15,760 bases of DNA. It comes from Chloroflexota bacterium. GTDB lineage: Bacteria; Chloroflexota; Dormibacteria; CF-121. Shown piece after piece: positions 1 through 8,142 of the stretch. The notes below the pieces were generated by a model. The model searched no databases. It was given only the letters and a program-made list of their open reading frames with translations, and had not been told where the DNA came from. Numbering within the stretch: position 1 is the stretch's first letter; each line of letters opens with the position of its first letter. The stretch spans positions 1-15,760 of the forward strand of contig VBFF01000161.1 in the NCBI GenBank assembly GCA_005889285.1. Direction: 5' to 3'. The translations under genes and the position numbers were made by a program.

Positions 1-969
1 CAGCAGGAGATATCGCACCGACTCGGCGCCGAAGCGATCGGCGGCTTCCAGCGGATCGATGTAGTTGCCCAAGCTCTTGCTCATCTTTTCGCCGCGGACC
101 GTGAGGAAGCCGTGCGCATAGACGCGCTTCGGCACTGCTACCCCGGCCGAGATCAACATGGCCGGCCAGTACAAGCAGTGGAACCGCGTGATGTCCTTGC
201 CGATCACGTGGAGGTCGGCCGGCCACCAGCGCTTGAACATCGCGTCGTCGGTCCCATACCCGACACCGGTGGCGTAGTTGACCAGCGCGTCGCCCCAGAC
301 GTAGACGACATGCTTATCGTCGCCGGGGAAGGGAATGCCCCATTTGATGGTCGAGCGCGAGATGCTGAAATCCTGCAGGCCGGCCCGGAGCCACCCCAGG
401 ACCTCGTTGCGACGCGTTTCTGGCTGGATGAAATCCGGGTGCTTGTCGATGTGCTGCTGCAGCCGCTCCTGGTAACTCGACAGTTTGAAGAAGTAGTTCT
501 CCTCCTTCAGCCATTGCGCCTTCAGGGTGGGGTGGATCAGGCAGTACCCGTCCTTGAGGTCGGCGTCTTGCTTGAAGGCCTCGCACGAGACGCAATACCA
601 ACCCTCGTAGGCGCCTTTGTAAATGTCGCCTTTTGCCTGCATCTTCGCGATGAAGGCCTGCACGCCCTGCACGTGGTCGGGGTCCTCCGTCCGGATGAAC
701 CGGTTGTAAGAGATGCCGAAGCGCGCCTCGATGTCACGGTAGAGCTGCGCCATCCGCGCGGTGAATTCCGCGGTCGATACGCCTTCCTCTTCCGCCTTGC
801 GGCGTACGTTTTGTGAGTGCTCGTCGGTGCCGGTGAGAAAGAAGGTCTCATCGCCGACGAGCCGGTGATAACGGGCCAGGGCATCGGTGCCCACCAGCTC
901 ATAGATGAACCCGAGATGGGGCGCGGCATTCGGGTAAACGATCGCCGTGGTGACGTAGAACTTACTCAT
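1..969 (-). CDS. metG: Methionyl-tRNA synthetase, N-terminal part (cut by the window edge)
   Basis: This class I aminoacyl-tRNA synthetase charges tRNA-Met with methionine in the cytoplasm. The visible 323 residues start MSKFYVTTAIVYPNAAPHLG, where PHLG is the HIGH-type ATP-binding motif. The KMSKS loop is exact (codons at 73-87, within VRGEKMSKSLGN). Between them lies one zinc-knuckle-like insert, CVSCEAFK followed by YCLIH, giving a C-x2-C / C-x2-H pattern like that of one-knuckle MetRS enzymes such as the Thermus type. The anticodon-binding domain and any C-terminal tRNA-binding domain lie beyond base 1. The ATG at 969 overlaps the rsmI stop by four bases (ATGA, 966-969). A GGAAGG sequence lies five bases upstream. 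The frame stays open to base 1. The identification is secure from both signature motifs. Confidence 0.97.
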   Translation of the reverse strand, partial: MSKFYVTTAIVYPNAAPHLGFIYELVGTDALARYHRLVGDETFFLTGTDEHSQNVRRKAEEEGVSTAEFTARMAQLYRDIEARFGISYNRFIRTEDPDHVQGVQAFIAKMQAKGDIYKGAYEGWYCVSCEAFKQDADLKDGYCLIHPTLKAQWLKEENYFFKLSSYQERLQQHIDKHPDFIQPETRRNEVLGWLRAGLQDFSISRSTIKWGIPFPGDDKHVVYVWGDALVNYATGVGYGTDDAMFKRWWPADLHVIGKDITRFHCLYWPAMLISAGVAVPKRVYAHGFLTVRGEKMSKSLGNYIDPLEAADRFGAESVRYLLL

Positions 970-1646
970 TTGGCCTTCCAGTCGCTGCCGGCTACCACGA
1001 CCGTCAGCTCGCCTCGGGGTGGAGATTTCGCGAAGTGCTCCAGGAGTGTCGCCGGCGTTCCACGTAAGAACTCTTCGTGGAGCTTGGTGATCTCCCGCGC
1101 CACCACCAGCGAGCGGGGGCCGAGGGCGGACGCCATTATATCCAATGTCTTGACGATCCGATGCGGGGATTCGAAGAAGACGAAGCTTCGCTTGGCCTGC
1201 GCGGTCTCCCGGATCAGCCGCTCCAGCTCCCCGCGTTTGCGCGGCAGAAAACCGAGGAAGGTGAACTGGTTGGTGGGCAGGCCGGAGCTCACCAGGGCGG
1301 CCAGCACGGCCGAGGGGCCGGGGATCGGCACCACCGGGTAGCCGGCGGCCACGGCGGCGCTGACCAGCCGCACGCCCGGGTCGGAGAGCGCGGGCGTGCC
1401 CGCGTCGGAGACCAGCGCGATGTCGTGCTGCTCGAGGCGAGCGACGATGGTTTGCAGCTGGCGCGCCTCGTTCTTCGCGTGCAGGCTGATCAGTTGCTTG
1501 CGCAGGCCGAAGTGGGTCAGCAATTTCATCGTGTGCCGCGTGTCCTCCGCAGCGATGAGCGGCACCGACTCCAAGATGTGCAACGCCCGCAGGGTGATGT
1601 CGTCGAGGTTGCCAATGGGCGTGGCGACCAGGTAGAGCGTCCCCAC
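966..1646 (-). CDS. rsmI: 16S rRNA (cytidine-1402-2'-O)-methyltransferase RsmI, short form
   Basis: RsmI belongs to the tetrapyrrole-methylase-like SAM enzymes and 2'-O-methylates C1402 in the decoding centre of 16S rRNA. The 226 residues carry the family's motifs in order: ATPIGNLDDIT near the N terminus, AEDTRHT, LVSDAGTPALSDPG, IPGPSAVLAAL, FLGFLPRK and FFESPHRI. The protein ends at GELTVVVAGSDWKAK. It therefore has the catalytic core but lacks the roughly 60-residue C-terminal helical extension of the E. coli enzyme (about 286 residues). There is no sign of a frameshift at the end, because the stop forms a clean ATGA overlap with metG. The start is a GTG at 1646, 15 bases after the nadE stop; the core begins immediately (GTLYLVATPIG), which fixes this start. 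The function is well supported; the short C terminus is the only oddity. Confidence 0.95.
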   Translation of the reverse strand: MGTLYLVATPIGNLDDITLRALHILESVPLIAAEDTRHTMKLLTHFGLRKQLISLHAKNEARQLQTIVARLEQHDIALVSDAGTPALSDPGVRLVSAAVAAGYPVVPIPGPSAVLAALVSSGLPTNQFTFLGFLPRKRGELERLIRETAQAKRSFVFFESPHRIVKTLDIMASALGPRSLVVAREITKLHEEFLRGTPATLLEHFAKSPPRGELTVVVAGSDWKAK

Positions 1647-1661
1647 CTCAGCCGCCCGACA

Positions 1662-2516
1662 TCAGTGTCCCCAATCGCGTGGATAGCGGAAGTCGCGGTC
1701 GATGGTGCGCGAGGACAGCTTGGCGATGACCGGCAGGCGGCGCTTGTACTGGTTGTCGCGCACCCGGCGGATGATGTCCACGATGAACGCCTCGTCGAAA
1801 CCGAGCCGCTTCAGCTCGTCGACGGTGGAGCGTCGCTCGACCAGGTAGTAGAGCAGCTGGTCGATCATCCGGTACTGGAAGCCGAGCTCGGTCTCATCGG
1901 ACTGTCCCGCCCAGAGATCCGCCGACGGCGCCTTCTGCACGATGGACGTTGGGACGCCGATGGCGTCGGCGAGCTGCCAGAGCTGGGTCTTGTAGAGGTC
2001 ACCCACCGGGTTTATCGCACTCGCCATGTCCCCGTAGATGGTTCCGTAGCCGAGGAGAAGCTCGGTTTTGTTGCTGGTCCCGATGACAAGCGCCCGCCAA
2101 TCCCACGACTGGTCATAGAGAATCGACATCCGCTCGCGGGCCATCTTGTTGCCGCGCCGCTTCTGGTCGGCGTCTGGAAAACGCGCGAAGTAGGCATCGA
2201 TCTGGGGACTGATGTCGATCTCGAGGTGATGGATGCCCAGCTGCTGGACGACCTGAAGCGCGTCGCTCTTGCTCTTGGGGTCGCTCGTCTTGTAGGGCAT
2301 GATCAGGGCCAGGACGTTGTCGGCTCCGAGCGCTTCCGCGGCGAGCGTGGCGACCAGGCTGGAATCGACGCCGCCACTCAAGCCGAGGACGACTCGCTCG
2401 AACCCGACCTTGCGCACCTCGTTGCGGATGAAGCCGACCAGGATGCGGCGGACCAGCTCGGGGTTGATCCGCAGCGGCGGAAAGACGGGATCAGAAAGGC
2501 TTGCGGGTGCGCTCAT
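1662..2516 (-). CDS. nadE: NAD+ synthetase, ATP-pyrophosphatase (synthetase) subunit
   Basis: NadE amidates deamido-NAD (nicotinic acid adenine dinucleotide) to NAD using ATP and ammonia, the last step of NAD synthesis. The 284 residues show the adenylation loop [16 protein letters not shown] (SGGVDSS at residues 47-53), the substrate-binding segment [19 protein letters not shown] (about 147-164), NPVGDLYKT, and the C-terminal [15 protein letters not shown] followed by RDFRYP typical of the family. Length matches the stand-alone synthetase, not the fused form of about 550-680 residues. The upstream gene encodes a nitrilase-type glutaminase that ends 26 bases inside this gene in another frame. 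The two proteins therefore probably form a two-subunit glutamine-dependent enzyme. The start is the ATG at 2516. The long overlap suggests translational coupling and hence roughly equal amounts of both subunits. Confidence 0.95.
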   Translation of the reverse strand: MSAPASLSDPVFPPLRINPELVRRILVGFIRNEVRKVGFERVVLGLSGGVDSSLVATLAAEALGADNVLALIMPYKTSDPKSKSDALQVVQQLGIHHLEIDISPQIDAYFARFPDADQKRRGNKMARERMSILYDQSWDWRALVIGTSNKTELLLGYGTIYGDMASAINPVGDLYKTQLWQLADAIGVPTSIVQKAPSADLWAGQSDETELGFQYRMIDQLLYYLVERRSTVDELKRLGFDEAFIVDIIRRVRDNQYKRRLPVIAKLSSRTIDRDFRYPRDWGH

Positions 2517-3363
2517 GCCAGACCCGGCGGAGTTCGTTGATGGTCAGCTCGATCCGCTCGTCGCGCAGCAAGGGATTGGCGAGACGCTCGCGGCGGACGT
2601 CACCCAGGTCGATGGTGGCGAGGACGAGCGCCTCGTCGGTCCCTTCTTGTTGCGCCATGATGTCACCGTTGGGGCCGATCACCATCGAACCGCCCCAGAA
2701 GTTCGCGCCATCCTCGTATCCCACCCGGTTGCAGTAGAGGAAGAAGGTCGTCAGGAACTGAGCGTAGGTGCGGCAGACGAGGCCGTAGGACTCGGCCGTT
2801 CCCAGCCGCTCGTCGGTGGTGATGCCACGCCCGGGGCTGGCGGACGGGCAGATGATCATGTCGACGCCTTCGAGGCTCAGGATGTAGGCGCTCGAAAGGT
2901 GCCAGATGTCTTCACAGACCAGGATCCCGGCGCGGCCGAATCCGGTTTTGAAACTGCGAAATCGATCGCCCGCCGCAAAATAGCGCTGCTCGTCGAACAT
3001 GCCATAGGTCGGCAGGTACACCTTGCGGTGGACGTGGACCAGCTCTCCTCGGCTGAAGTAGAGGCTGGCGTTGAAATAGCGGTGGTCGGGCTCTTCGATC
3101 ACCGCGCCGAGCACGACGTCGATCCCGTCCGACAGACCGCGGAGTTCGTCCATGGCGGCGCCCTCGAGGGGGATCGCACTTTCCGCTACCAGGTCCTTGA
3201 GGAAATAGCCGGTCAGACTGAGCTCGGGGAAAACCAGCAGCTCGACGCCCGCGGTGGCCGCTTGTCGCACCCATTGCCGATGGCGCTCGAGATTGCGATC
3301 GCGATCGCCGAGGGCCGGGTCCATCTGAACCAGCCCGACCGCGAGCCGGCCATCCTGGCTCAC
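2491..3363 (-). CDS. Nitrilase-superfamily amidohydrolase, likely glutaminase subunit of NAD synthetase
   Basis: This 290-residue carbon-nitrogen hydrolase has the complete catalytic triad of the superfamily: Glu47 in [10 protein letters not shown], Lys114 in [14 protein letters not shown] and Cys150 in ILVCEDIWH. These flanking sequences, especially PTYGMFDE and CEDIWH, resemble the glutaminase domain of glutamine-dependent NAD synthetases more than they resemble omega-amidases or general nitrilases. The gene sits immediately before nadE and overlaps it by 26 bases. The likely role is to release ammonia from glutamine for NadE. The start is the GTG at 3363, forming a GTGA overlap with the dinG stop (3360-3363). 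A longer frame opens upstream to 3468, but that part is antisense-like low-complexity sequence inside dinG and lacks family homology. The hydrolase class is secure; the glutaminase role is inferred from motifs and position. Confidence 0.9.
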   Translation of the reverse strand: MSQDGRLAVGLVQMDPALGDRDRNLERHRQWVRQAATAGVELLVFPELSLTGYFLKDLVAESAIPLEGAAMDELRGLSDGIDVVLGAVIEEPDHRYFNASLYFSRGELVHVHRKVYLPTYGMFDEQRYFAAGDRFRSFKTGFGRAGILVCEDIWHLSSAYILSLEGVDMIICPSASPGRGITTDERLGTAESYGLVCRTYAQFLTTFFLYCNRVGYEDGANFWGGSMVIGPNGDIMAQQEGTDEALVLATIDLGDVRRERLANPLLRDERIELTINELRRVWHERTRKPF

Positions 3364-6128
3364 GCCTGATGCTGCGGGAGGCGCGCGGTCTTGACGTCGC
3401 CCGCAGACACCCGGGCATCGCGGCCGCGGGCCAGCCATTGGGAAATCGCCGGCGCCATCTCCGCGCACTGCCCGAGGTGGACGGCGGCGCGTGGCAGGGC
3501 GTCGAGGAAGGCGGGACCGTAGGTTCGATTGGCAATGCGGTGGTCCATCAGGACGACCGCCCCGCGGTCGCTTTGGCGCCGGATCAGCCGGCCGAACCCC
3601 TGCTTGAGGCGCAAGACCGCCTCGGGCAATGCCAGCTGCCCAAAGGGGTCGGCGAGCGTCGCGCTCCGCGCCAGCTGGAGCGGGTCGCTCGGGACTCGGA
3701 AGGGCAAACGGACGATGACGACACAGGAGAGCGCATCTCCAGGCACGTCGATGCCTTCCCAGAAGCTGCTGCTCCCCAATAGGATGCTGCGCGGATCCTC
3801 CTGGAACTGCGCCAGCAGTTGGCGGCGGGTGCCATCCAGGTTTTGCGCCAGTACTGCCAGATCGCCGAGCGAGGTTCGCACCCGGAGCCGGTCGGCGACA
3901 TCCCGCAGCTGCTGATGGGACGTGAACAGCACCAGGGTGCGGCCATCGATCGCCTCAGCGATCGCGCCAACGACGCTCGTGACCTGATCGAGGAAGGCGA
4001 GATCACTGAGATCCTTGAGGTCGGTCGGCAGGCAGAGCAGGGCCTGAGACAGGTAGTCGAAGGGTGAGGCCAGCACCATCTCGTGGGTACTCAATGCCTC
4101 GAGCCCGACACCCCGTTTGAAGTACTCGAAGGAATCGGCCACCGCGAGGGTGGCGGACGTGAAGACCACCGTTTCCTTGTCGGCGAATGCTCGGGCCTGG
4201 AGCTCGCGACCCGCCGTAGTGGGGGCCGCCTGCACCAGCGGGCGGCCAGAGCGCCGCTCGCTTCGGATCCAGTAGAGGCGATCGGGGCGCGGCTGCAACA
4301 GCGCCTGGCGGATCAGATCGACTCGCCCCTGGAGCTGGGTCACAAAGAGGTCCAGCTCGCGCTGGGCGTAGGGATTACTCTCCAGTGGCAACTGGGCGGC
4401 GGCATCATCGAGGGCGCGACGGAACCGCATCGCCTGATCGGCGAGCATGCTGGCCAGTCCGGAGAGCGGCACCACCTCCGACGAGGACCGAAGAAGGGAG
4501 TCGAGGACGAGCGGTTCCTCGCGCGACGGACGCAGCGGGATTTCCGGCTGTCGTTGCCGCACGACCGCGCGTGCTTCCTGGAAGAAATCGGCCAACGCCT
4601 GTTTCGTCTCCGCGGCCGCGGTGCGCACCCCCTCACCCGGCGGGCCGACCGCGGCGCGGAACCAGGTGAGGGCCCCGTCGATGCTTTCCAGCACCTCCTC
4701 CTCCCCCACTCGCTGGGTTAGGGCGTCGACCGCCGTCTCTTCGAGCTGGTGCGCCTCGTCCACCACCAGGTGCGCGTGCGACGGCAGGACCGATCCCCCA
4801 TTGAGCGCGTCGGCCAGGAGAAGTGCGTGGTTGGTCACGATCAGGTCGGCATCCTGCGCCCCGCGCCGGCTGTTCCAGTAGAAACATTGCTGGGTCTTGT
4901 AGTTTTCGCAGTGGGCGGCCAGGCAATCGTCCGCCGTCGACGCCGCCCGCAGCCAGAACAGCTCGTCGAATCCGTTGAGCTTGATCTCGGCGCGGTCGCC
5001 ATGGCCGGTTTGCGCCAGCCAGACGAGCATGCGCAGCTTGAACCTCACCTCGTCGTGGAACCAGCTGCCATCGGCGCGCCGGCTGGGCGCGTTGAGATAG
5101 CGATTCCAACGTCGCAGGCTCACGTAATTCGAGCGGCCTTTCAACAGTGACGCTTTGAAGTCGAAGGGCAGCCAGCTGCGCATGAACGGGATATCCTTCG
5201 AGAACAACTGCTCCTGCAGGGTGATGGTGTTGGTCGCAACCACGACCCGCTCCCTTCTCGCGACCGCGTGGTGAACCGCGGGCACCAGGTAGGCGAGTGA
5301 CTTCCCGGTCCCCGGGCCGGCCTCTACCAGGAGGCGGCCGCCGCGGGCGTACAGCTGGGCGATGGCCAGCGTCATCTGCAGTTGTGATTCGCGAAGTTCG
5401 TAGTCGTCCAGCAGATCGGCCATCGGACCATCAGGCCCCAGCAGGGCGCGGATCGCCTGGGGGTCGGTCGAGGGCGTGTCCGGCCGGGCCGCTGTGGCCG
5501 GCGGCATGGGTACCGGCGGCAGGCTGTCGACTCCACTGGGACCAGCGGCACGGGCATCCTCGAGGAAGTGGTGAATCGGGTGCGGCCAGCCGTCGGCCAG
5601 CTCCAGCATCCGGTCGAGCAGTTCGCTCTTAAAGCCGCGCGCAAACTGCCAGAGGTAGCGGAAGAGTTGCCGCGCGGCGTCCGCGTCCGACAGCGCCCGG
5701 TGTGGATGCGGGTGGCTCAGCCCAAGCTGGCGGGACAGGTGCGGCAGGCTGTGGCTCGGCACAGCCGGCAGCATGATCCGCGACAGGTCGAGCGTATCGA
5801 AGAGGACATACGCCGGCTGCGCGTCACCGTCGACGAGAAACGATAGATCGAAGTTGCCGCTGTGTGCCACCACCCCACTCGTGCCGACGAAGTCGATCAG
5901 CTGCGCCAGGACCTCCTCCGGCTGGGGCGCCGCGGCCACGTCGGCATCACGGATCCCGGTCAGCTCCTGCACGGCTCGCGGAATGCCGACTTCGGGGCGG
6001 ACGAGTGAGTGGAAAGTCGCGAGGATCTCGTCGCCCTTGAAGCGCACCGCCCCCACCTCGATGATCCGATCGAGCCGGGGACTGAGGCCGGTGGTTTCGA
6101 GATCGAGAGCAACGAGCGTGCGATCCAC
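3360..6128 (-). CDS. dinG: DinG-family helicase with N-terminal DnaQ-like 3'-5' exonuclease domain
   Basis: This 922-residue protein has the same architecture and length as Bacillus DinG. Residues 1 to about 165 form a DEDDh exonuclease: DLETTG (D9, E11), NFDLSFL (D94) and HRALSDADA (H143, D148). After a proline-rich linker (about 200-225) comes an XPD/DinG-type superfamily 2 helicase. It has Walker A EAGPGTGKS (K276), DEAH at 457-460, motif V WEGIDVPGD from residue 790 and motif VI QGFGRLIRR from 843. The iron-sulfur region keeps three cysteines (C402, C407, C415), but the expected first cysteine is Ser337 in GRSNYVSLRRW. Family members act on DNA in repair and on unusual structures; some Gram-positive homologues act mainly as nucleases. 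The start is the GTG at 6128: an in-frame stop lies seven codons upstream. The gap to phoH is 30 bases, the largest in the window. Confidence 0.94.
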   Translation of the reverse strand: MDRTLVALDLETTGLSPRLDRIIEVGAVRFKGDEILATFHSLVRPEVGIPRAVQELTGIRDADVAAAPQPEEVLAQLIDFVGTSGVVAHSGNFDLSFLVDGDAQPAYVLFDTLDLSRIMLPAVPSHSLPHLSRQLGLSHPHPHRALSDADAARQLFRYLWQFARGFKSELLDRMLELADGWPHPIHHFLEDARAAGPSGVDSLPPVPMPPATAARPDTPSTDPQAIRALLGPDGPMADLLDDYELRESQLQMTLAIAQLYARGGRLLVEAGPGTGKSLAYLVPAVHHAVARRERVVVATNTITLQEQLFSKDIPFMRSWLPFDFKASLLKGRSNYVSLRRWNRYLNAPSRRADGSWFHDEVRFKLRMLVWLAQTGHGDRAEIKLNGFDELFWLRAASTADDCLAAHCENYKTQQCFYWNSRRGAQDADLIVTNHALLLADALNGGSVLPSHAHLVVDEAHQLEETAVDALTQRVGEEEVLESIDGALTWFRAAVGPPGEGVRTAAAETKQALADFFQEARAVVRQRQPEIPLRPSREEPLVLDSLLRSSSEVVPLSGLASMLADQAMRFRRALDDAAAQLPLESNPYAQRELDLFVTQLQGRVDLIRQALLQPRPDRLYWIRSERRSGRPLVQAAPTTAGRELQARAFADKETVVFTSATLAVADSFEYFKRGVGLEALSTHEMVLASPFDYLSQALLCLPTDLKDLSDLAFLDQVTSVVGAIAEAIDGRTLVLFTSHQQLRDVADRLRVRTSLGDLAVLAQNLDGTRRQLLAQFQEDPRSILLGSSSFWEGIDVPGDALSCVVIVRLPFRVPSDPLQLARSATLADPFGQLALPEAVLRLKQGFGRLIRRQSDRGAVVLMDHRIANRTYGPAFLDALPRAAVHLGQCAEMAPAISQWLARGRDARVSAGDVKTARLPQHQA

Positions 6129-6158
6129 TATCGCAATGCTCTCAAATCAGGCCACCGC

Positions 6159-7481
6159 TTACAGCAATTTGGCCGCAAGCTCCGCGAGTTCTGACCTTTG
6201 GCCCTTGGTGAGCGTGACGTGGCCGGCCAGCGGGTTGTTCTTGAATTTCTCGATCGCATAGCAGAGCCCGTTGCTCCGGAAGTCCAGGTAGGGGTGGTCG
6301 ATCTGGTTGGGGTCGCCGGTGAGGACGATCTTGGTGCCCTCGCCGGCCCTCGATACGATCGTCTTGACCTCGTGCGGAGTGAGGTTTTGTGCCTCGTCGA
6401 CGATGATGAACTGCTGCGGGATGCTCCGGCCACGGATGTAGGTGAGCGCTTCCGCCTCGAAGAGGCCCTTGTCCTGGATGTGCCGGATCATGTCGGCCGC
6501 CATCTGTTCCTTGTAGATGCAGCCCATCAGGTACTCCAGGTTGTCGTAGATCGGCTGCATCCAGGGCCGCAGCTTCTCGTCCTTGTCGCCGGGAAGGTAA
6601 CCGACGTCCTTGCCCATGGGAATCACGGGACGCGTGACGAGCAGCCGGCGGTAGCGATGCTGGTCGAGCACCTTGTTGAGCCCGGCCGCCAGTGCGAGCA
6701 GCGTCTTCCCGGTGCCGGCCTGGCCGGTCATGGTGACAAAGGGAATCCGGTCGTCGAGCAGGATGTCGAAAGCGAAACGCTGACCGAGGTTCTTGGGTTG
6801 AATACCCCAGATTTCCTTCTTGATTGCCGCCAGCCCGACCACCTGGCCGGCCGTTGCGTCGTAGCGGCCCAGCGCGCTCGACTTCGTCCCGTTCACCGAT
6901 TTGAAGTGCACGAACTGATTGAAGTAGAGCTGGCCGTTCGACGGCTGATAGAGATTCGTCTTGGTGAAGTTTTCGATGTCGTCGGGCGTCACCGTCAGCG
7001 TCGTCATGCCGTCGTAGAGGTCCTCTTCCTTGAGCACCATCTTGTCGGTCTCGTAGTCCTGTGCCTGGAGGTTGAGGGCATCCGCCTTCACCCGGACGTT
7101 GATGTCTTTGCTGACCAGGATGACGGGCGTGCCGTTGCTCTCGGCTTTCAGCTGCAGGGTCAGGGCGATGACCTGGTTGTCGGGCTTGCGGGGATCGAGG
7201 TCCTCCGGGAGATGCGCGGCGCTTTCGTGGGTCAATTCGACGCGCAGGCTGCCACCATATTTGAGGTCGACCCCTTCGGAGAGTTTTCCCTTGGCGCGCA
7301 GCTCGTCGAAATAGTGGGCGATCAAGCGGGCGTGCCGTCCGACCTCGTCCTGGCGACGCTTTTGACCGTCGACCTCCTCGATCACGATCAGGGGGATCAC
7401 GATCTCGTTGTCCTCGAAGGAGTAGATCGCATTCGGATCGTGCAGCAGGACGTTGGTGTCGAGGACGTAGATCTTCTTCAT
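6159..7481 (-). CDS. PIN domain-PhoH family ATPase (YlaK/PhoH2-like)
   Basis: This 440-residue protein fuses an N-terminal PIN-type RNase fold to a C-terminal PhoH ATPase, as in Bacillus YlaK and mycobacterial PhoH2, with which the length agrees. The PIN part starts IYVLDTNVLLHDP (D8) and continues with PLIVIEEVDGQKRR, KPDNQVIALTL (D101) and ILVSKDINVRVKA (D126). These are the acidic residues expected for metal binding. The PhoH part has Walker A MTGQAGTGKTLLALA (residues 251-265), Walker B FIIVDEAQNLTPHE (about 358-371) and VLTGDPNQIDHPYLD. The family is described as RNA-directed helicase/nuclease ATPases; the substrate in this organism is unknown. The ATG at 7481 forms an ATGA overlap with the acyltransferase stop. 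All catalytic residues appear intact. Confidence 0.93.
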   Translation of the reverse strand: MKKIYVLDTNVLLHDPNAIYSFEDNEIVIPLIVIEEVDGQKRRQDEVGRHARLIAHYFDELRAKGKLSEGVDLKYGGSLRVELTHESAAHLPEDLDPRKPDNQVIALTLQLKAESNGTPVILVSKDINVRVKADALNLQAQDYETDKMVLKEEDLYDGMTTLTVTPDDIENFTKTNLYQPSNGQLYFNQFVHFKSVNGTKSSALGRYDATAGQVVGLAAIKKEIWGIQPKNLGQRFAFDILLDDRIPFVTMTGQAGTGKTLLALAAGLNKVLDQHRYRRLLVTRPVIPMGKDVGYLPGDKDEKLRPWMQPIYDNLEYLMGCIYKEQMAADMIRHIQDKGLFEAEALTYIRGRSIPQQFIIVDEAQNLTPHEVKTIVSRAGEGTKIVLTGDPNQIDHPYLDFRSNGLCYAIEKFKNNPLAGHVTLTKGQRSELAELAAKLL

Positions 7482-8137
7482 GCTTCTGCGCGCTGCCGGA
7501 GGGACGAGCTCGCGTACTCCCCCTGGTTTTCTAACGGCAGGAGCGCGGCGATCTTTGTCATCAGGTAGTCGGCGCTCTGCTGGTGGTCCATCGGGCTGCC
7601 GTCACGATTTCGTTCCGGAAGTTGGAACGGCTCGCCAAAGGTCATGGCGACCTCGGTCCGCCGCGGCAGCACCTTGTGCCGGCCGATGACGTTCTGCGAC
7701 CCGGTGATCGCGATTGGCACCAGCGGGGCGCCGGAGCGGCGCGCGATGAAGCCGGCACCGGGCTCGGCGCGTAGCAGGCGTGCCGCATCCGATCGGTGAC
7801 CTTCGGGAAAGAGCACCACGGCCGATCCTTGCTTGAGTAAGGCGAAGGCCCGGCGAAGCGCGGTCCGGTCAGGGGAATGGCGTACCACAGGAAAGGCATG
7901 GTACCCCCGCATGAGCCATGCCCAGCTGCCTTTGAAGAGCTCCGCCTTCGCCATGAACCACACGGGCCGCGGCGTCCAGCCGCCGATGATCGCCGGGTCG
8001 ATGGCACCCACGTGGTTGGACACGATCAAGAGCGGTCCGGAGTGCGGCACATTCGCTGTGCCACGGAGTTCGAACTTTGACCCCAGGACGATTCGCGTCA
8101 GGAGCCGTGCAAGACCCGTAAGGAAGGAATAGCTCAA
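7478..8137 (-). CDS. 1-acyl-sn-glycerol-3-phosphate acyltransferase family (PlsC-like)
   Basis: This 219-residue protein belongs to the PlsC/LPLAT acyltransferases, which add the second acyl chain to lysophosphatidic acid in membrane lipid synthesis. The catalytic H-x4-D motif is SNHVGAIDP (H42, D47). WFMAKAELF and YHAFPVVR follow, then the substrate motif VLFPEGHRS (about 108-116) and VPIAITGSQ. The family consensus for the third motif is FPEGTRS, so His replaces Thr here. The start is a TTG at 8137, five bases after the cmk stop. The next in-frame Met is past the catalytic histidine, so TTG is the reasonable choice. The hydrophobic N terminus (FLTGLARLLTRIVLG) probably rests on the membrane. 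A cmk-plsC neighbourhood occurs in Firmicutes. The exact acyl acceptor cannot be read from sequence. Confidence 0.9.
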   Translation of the reverse strand: MSYSFLTGLARLLTRIVLGSKFELRGTANVPHSGPLLIVSNHVGAIDPAIIGGWTPRPVWFMAKAELFKGSWAWLMRGYHAFPVVRHSPDRTALRRAFALLKQGSAVVLFPEGHRSDAARLLRAEPGAGFIARRSGAPLVPIAITGSQNVIGRHKVLPRRTEVAMTFGEPFQLPERNRDGSPMDHQQSADYLMTKIAALLPLENQGEYASSSLRQRAEA

Positions 8138-8142
8138 GGCGA

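Noticed and set aside
1135..1140. TATAAT inside rsmI as a metG promoter
   Set aside because: A bare hexamer with no -35 match and no TGn extension is expected by chance about once in a window or two of this size.
1077..2540. A 487-codon open frame on the plus strand
   Set aside because: It is antisense to rsmI and nadE, crosses two genes with clear catalytic motifs, and its translation is charged, low-complexity sequence (D/E/R/V/G) typical of the strand opposite GC-rich genes.
3364..3468. Extension of the nitrilase gene upstream to 3468
   Set aside because: The added 35 residues are Arg/Pro/Gly-rich, lie within dinG and lack family homology; the GTG at 3363 with its GTGA overlap is the better start.
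4083..5150. Several plus-strand frames opposite dinG
   Set aside because: All are antisense to a gene whose exonuclease and helicase motifs are continuous and in order.
6129..6158. A promoter in the 30-base gap between phoH and dinG
   Set aside because: A TTGCTG lies upstream but no acceptable -10 sequence follows at the right distance.
6198..7568. A 456-codon open frame on the plus strand
   Set aside because: It mirrors the PIN-PhoH gene. The translation has no recognisable domain and is rich in V, D, L and R, as expected for an antisense shadow.
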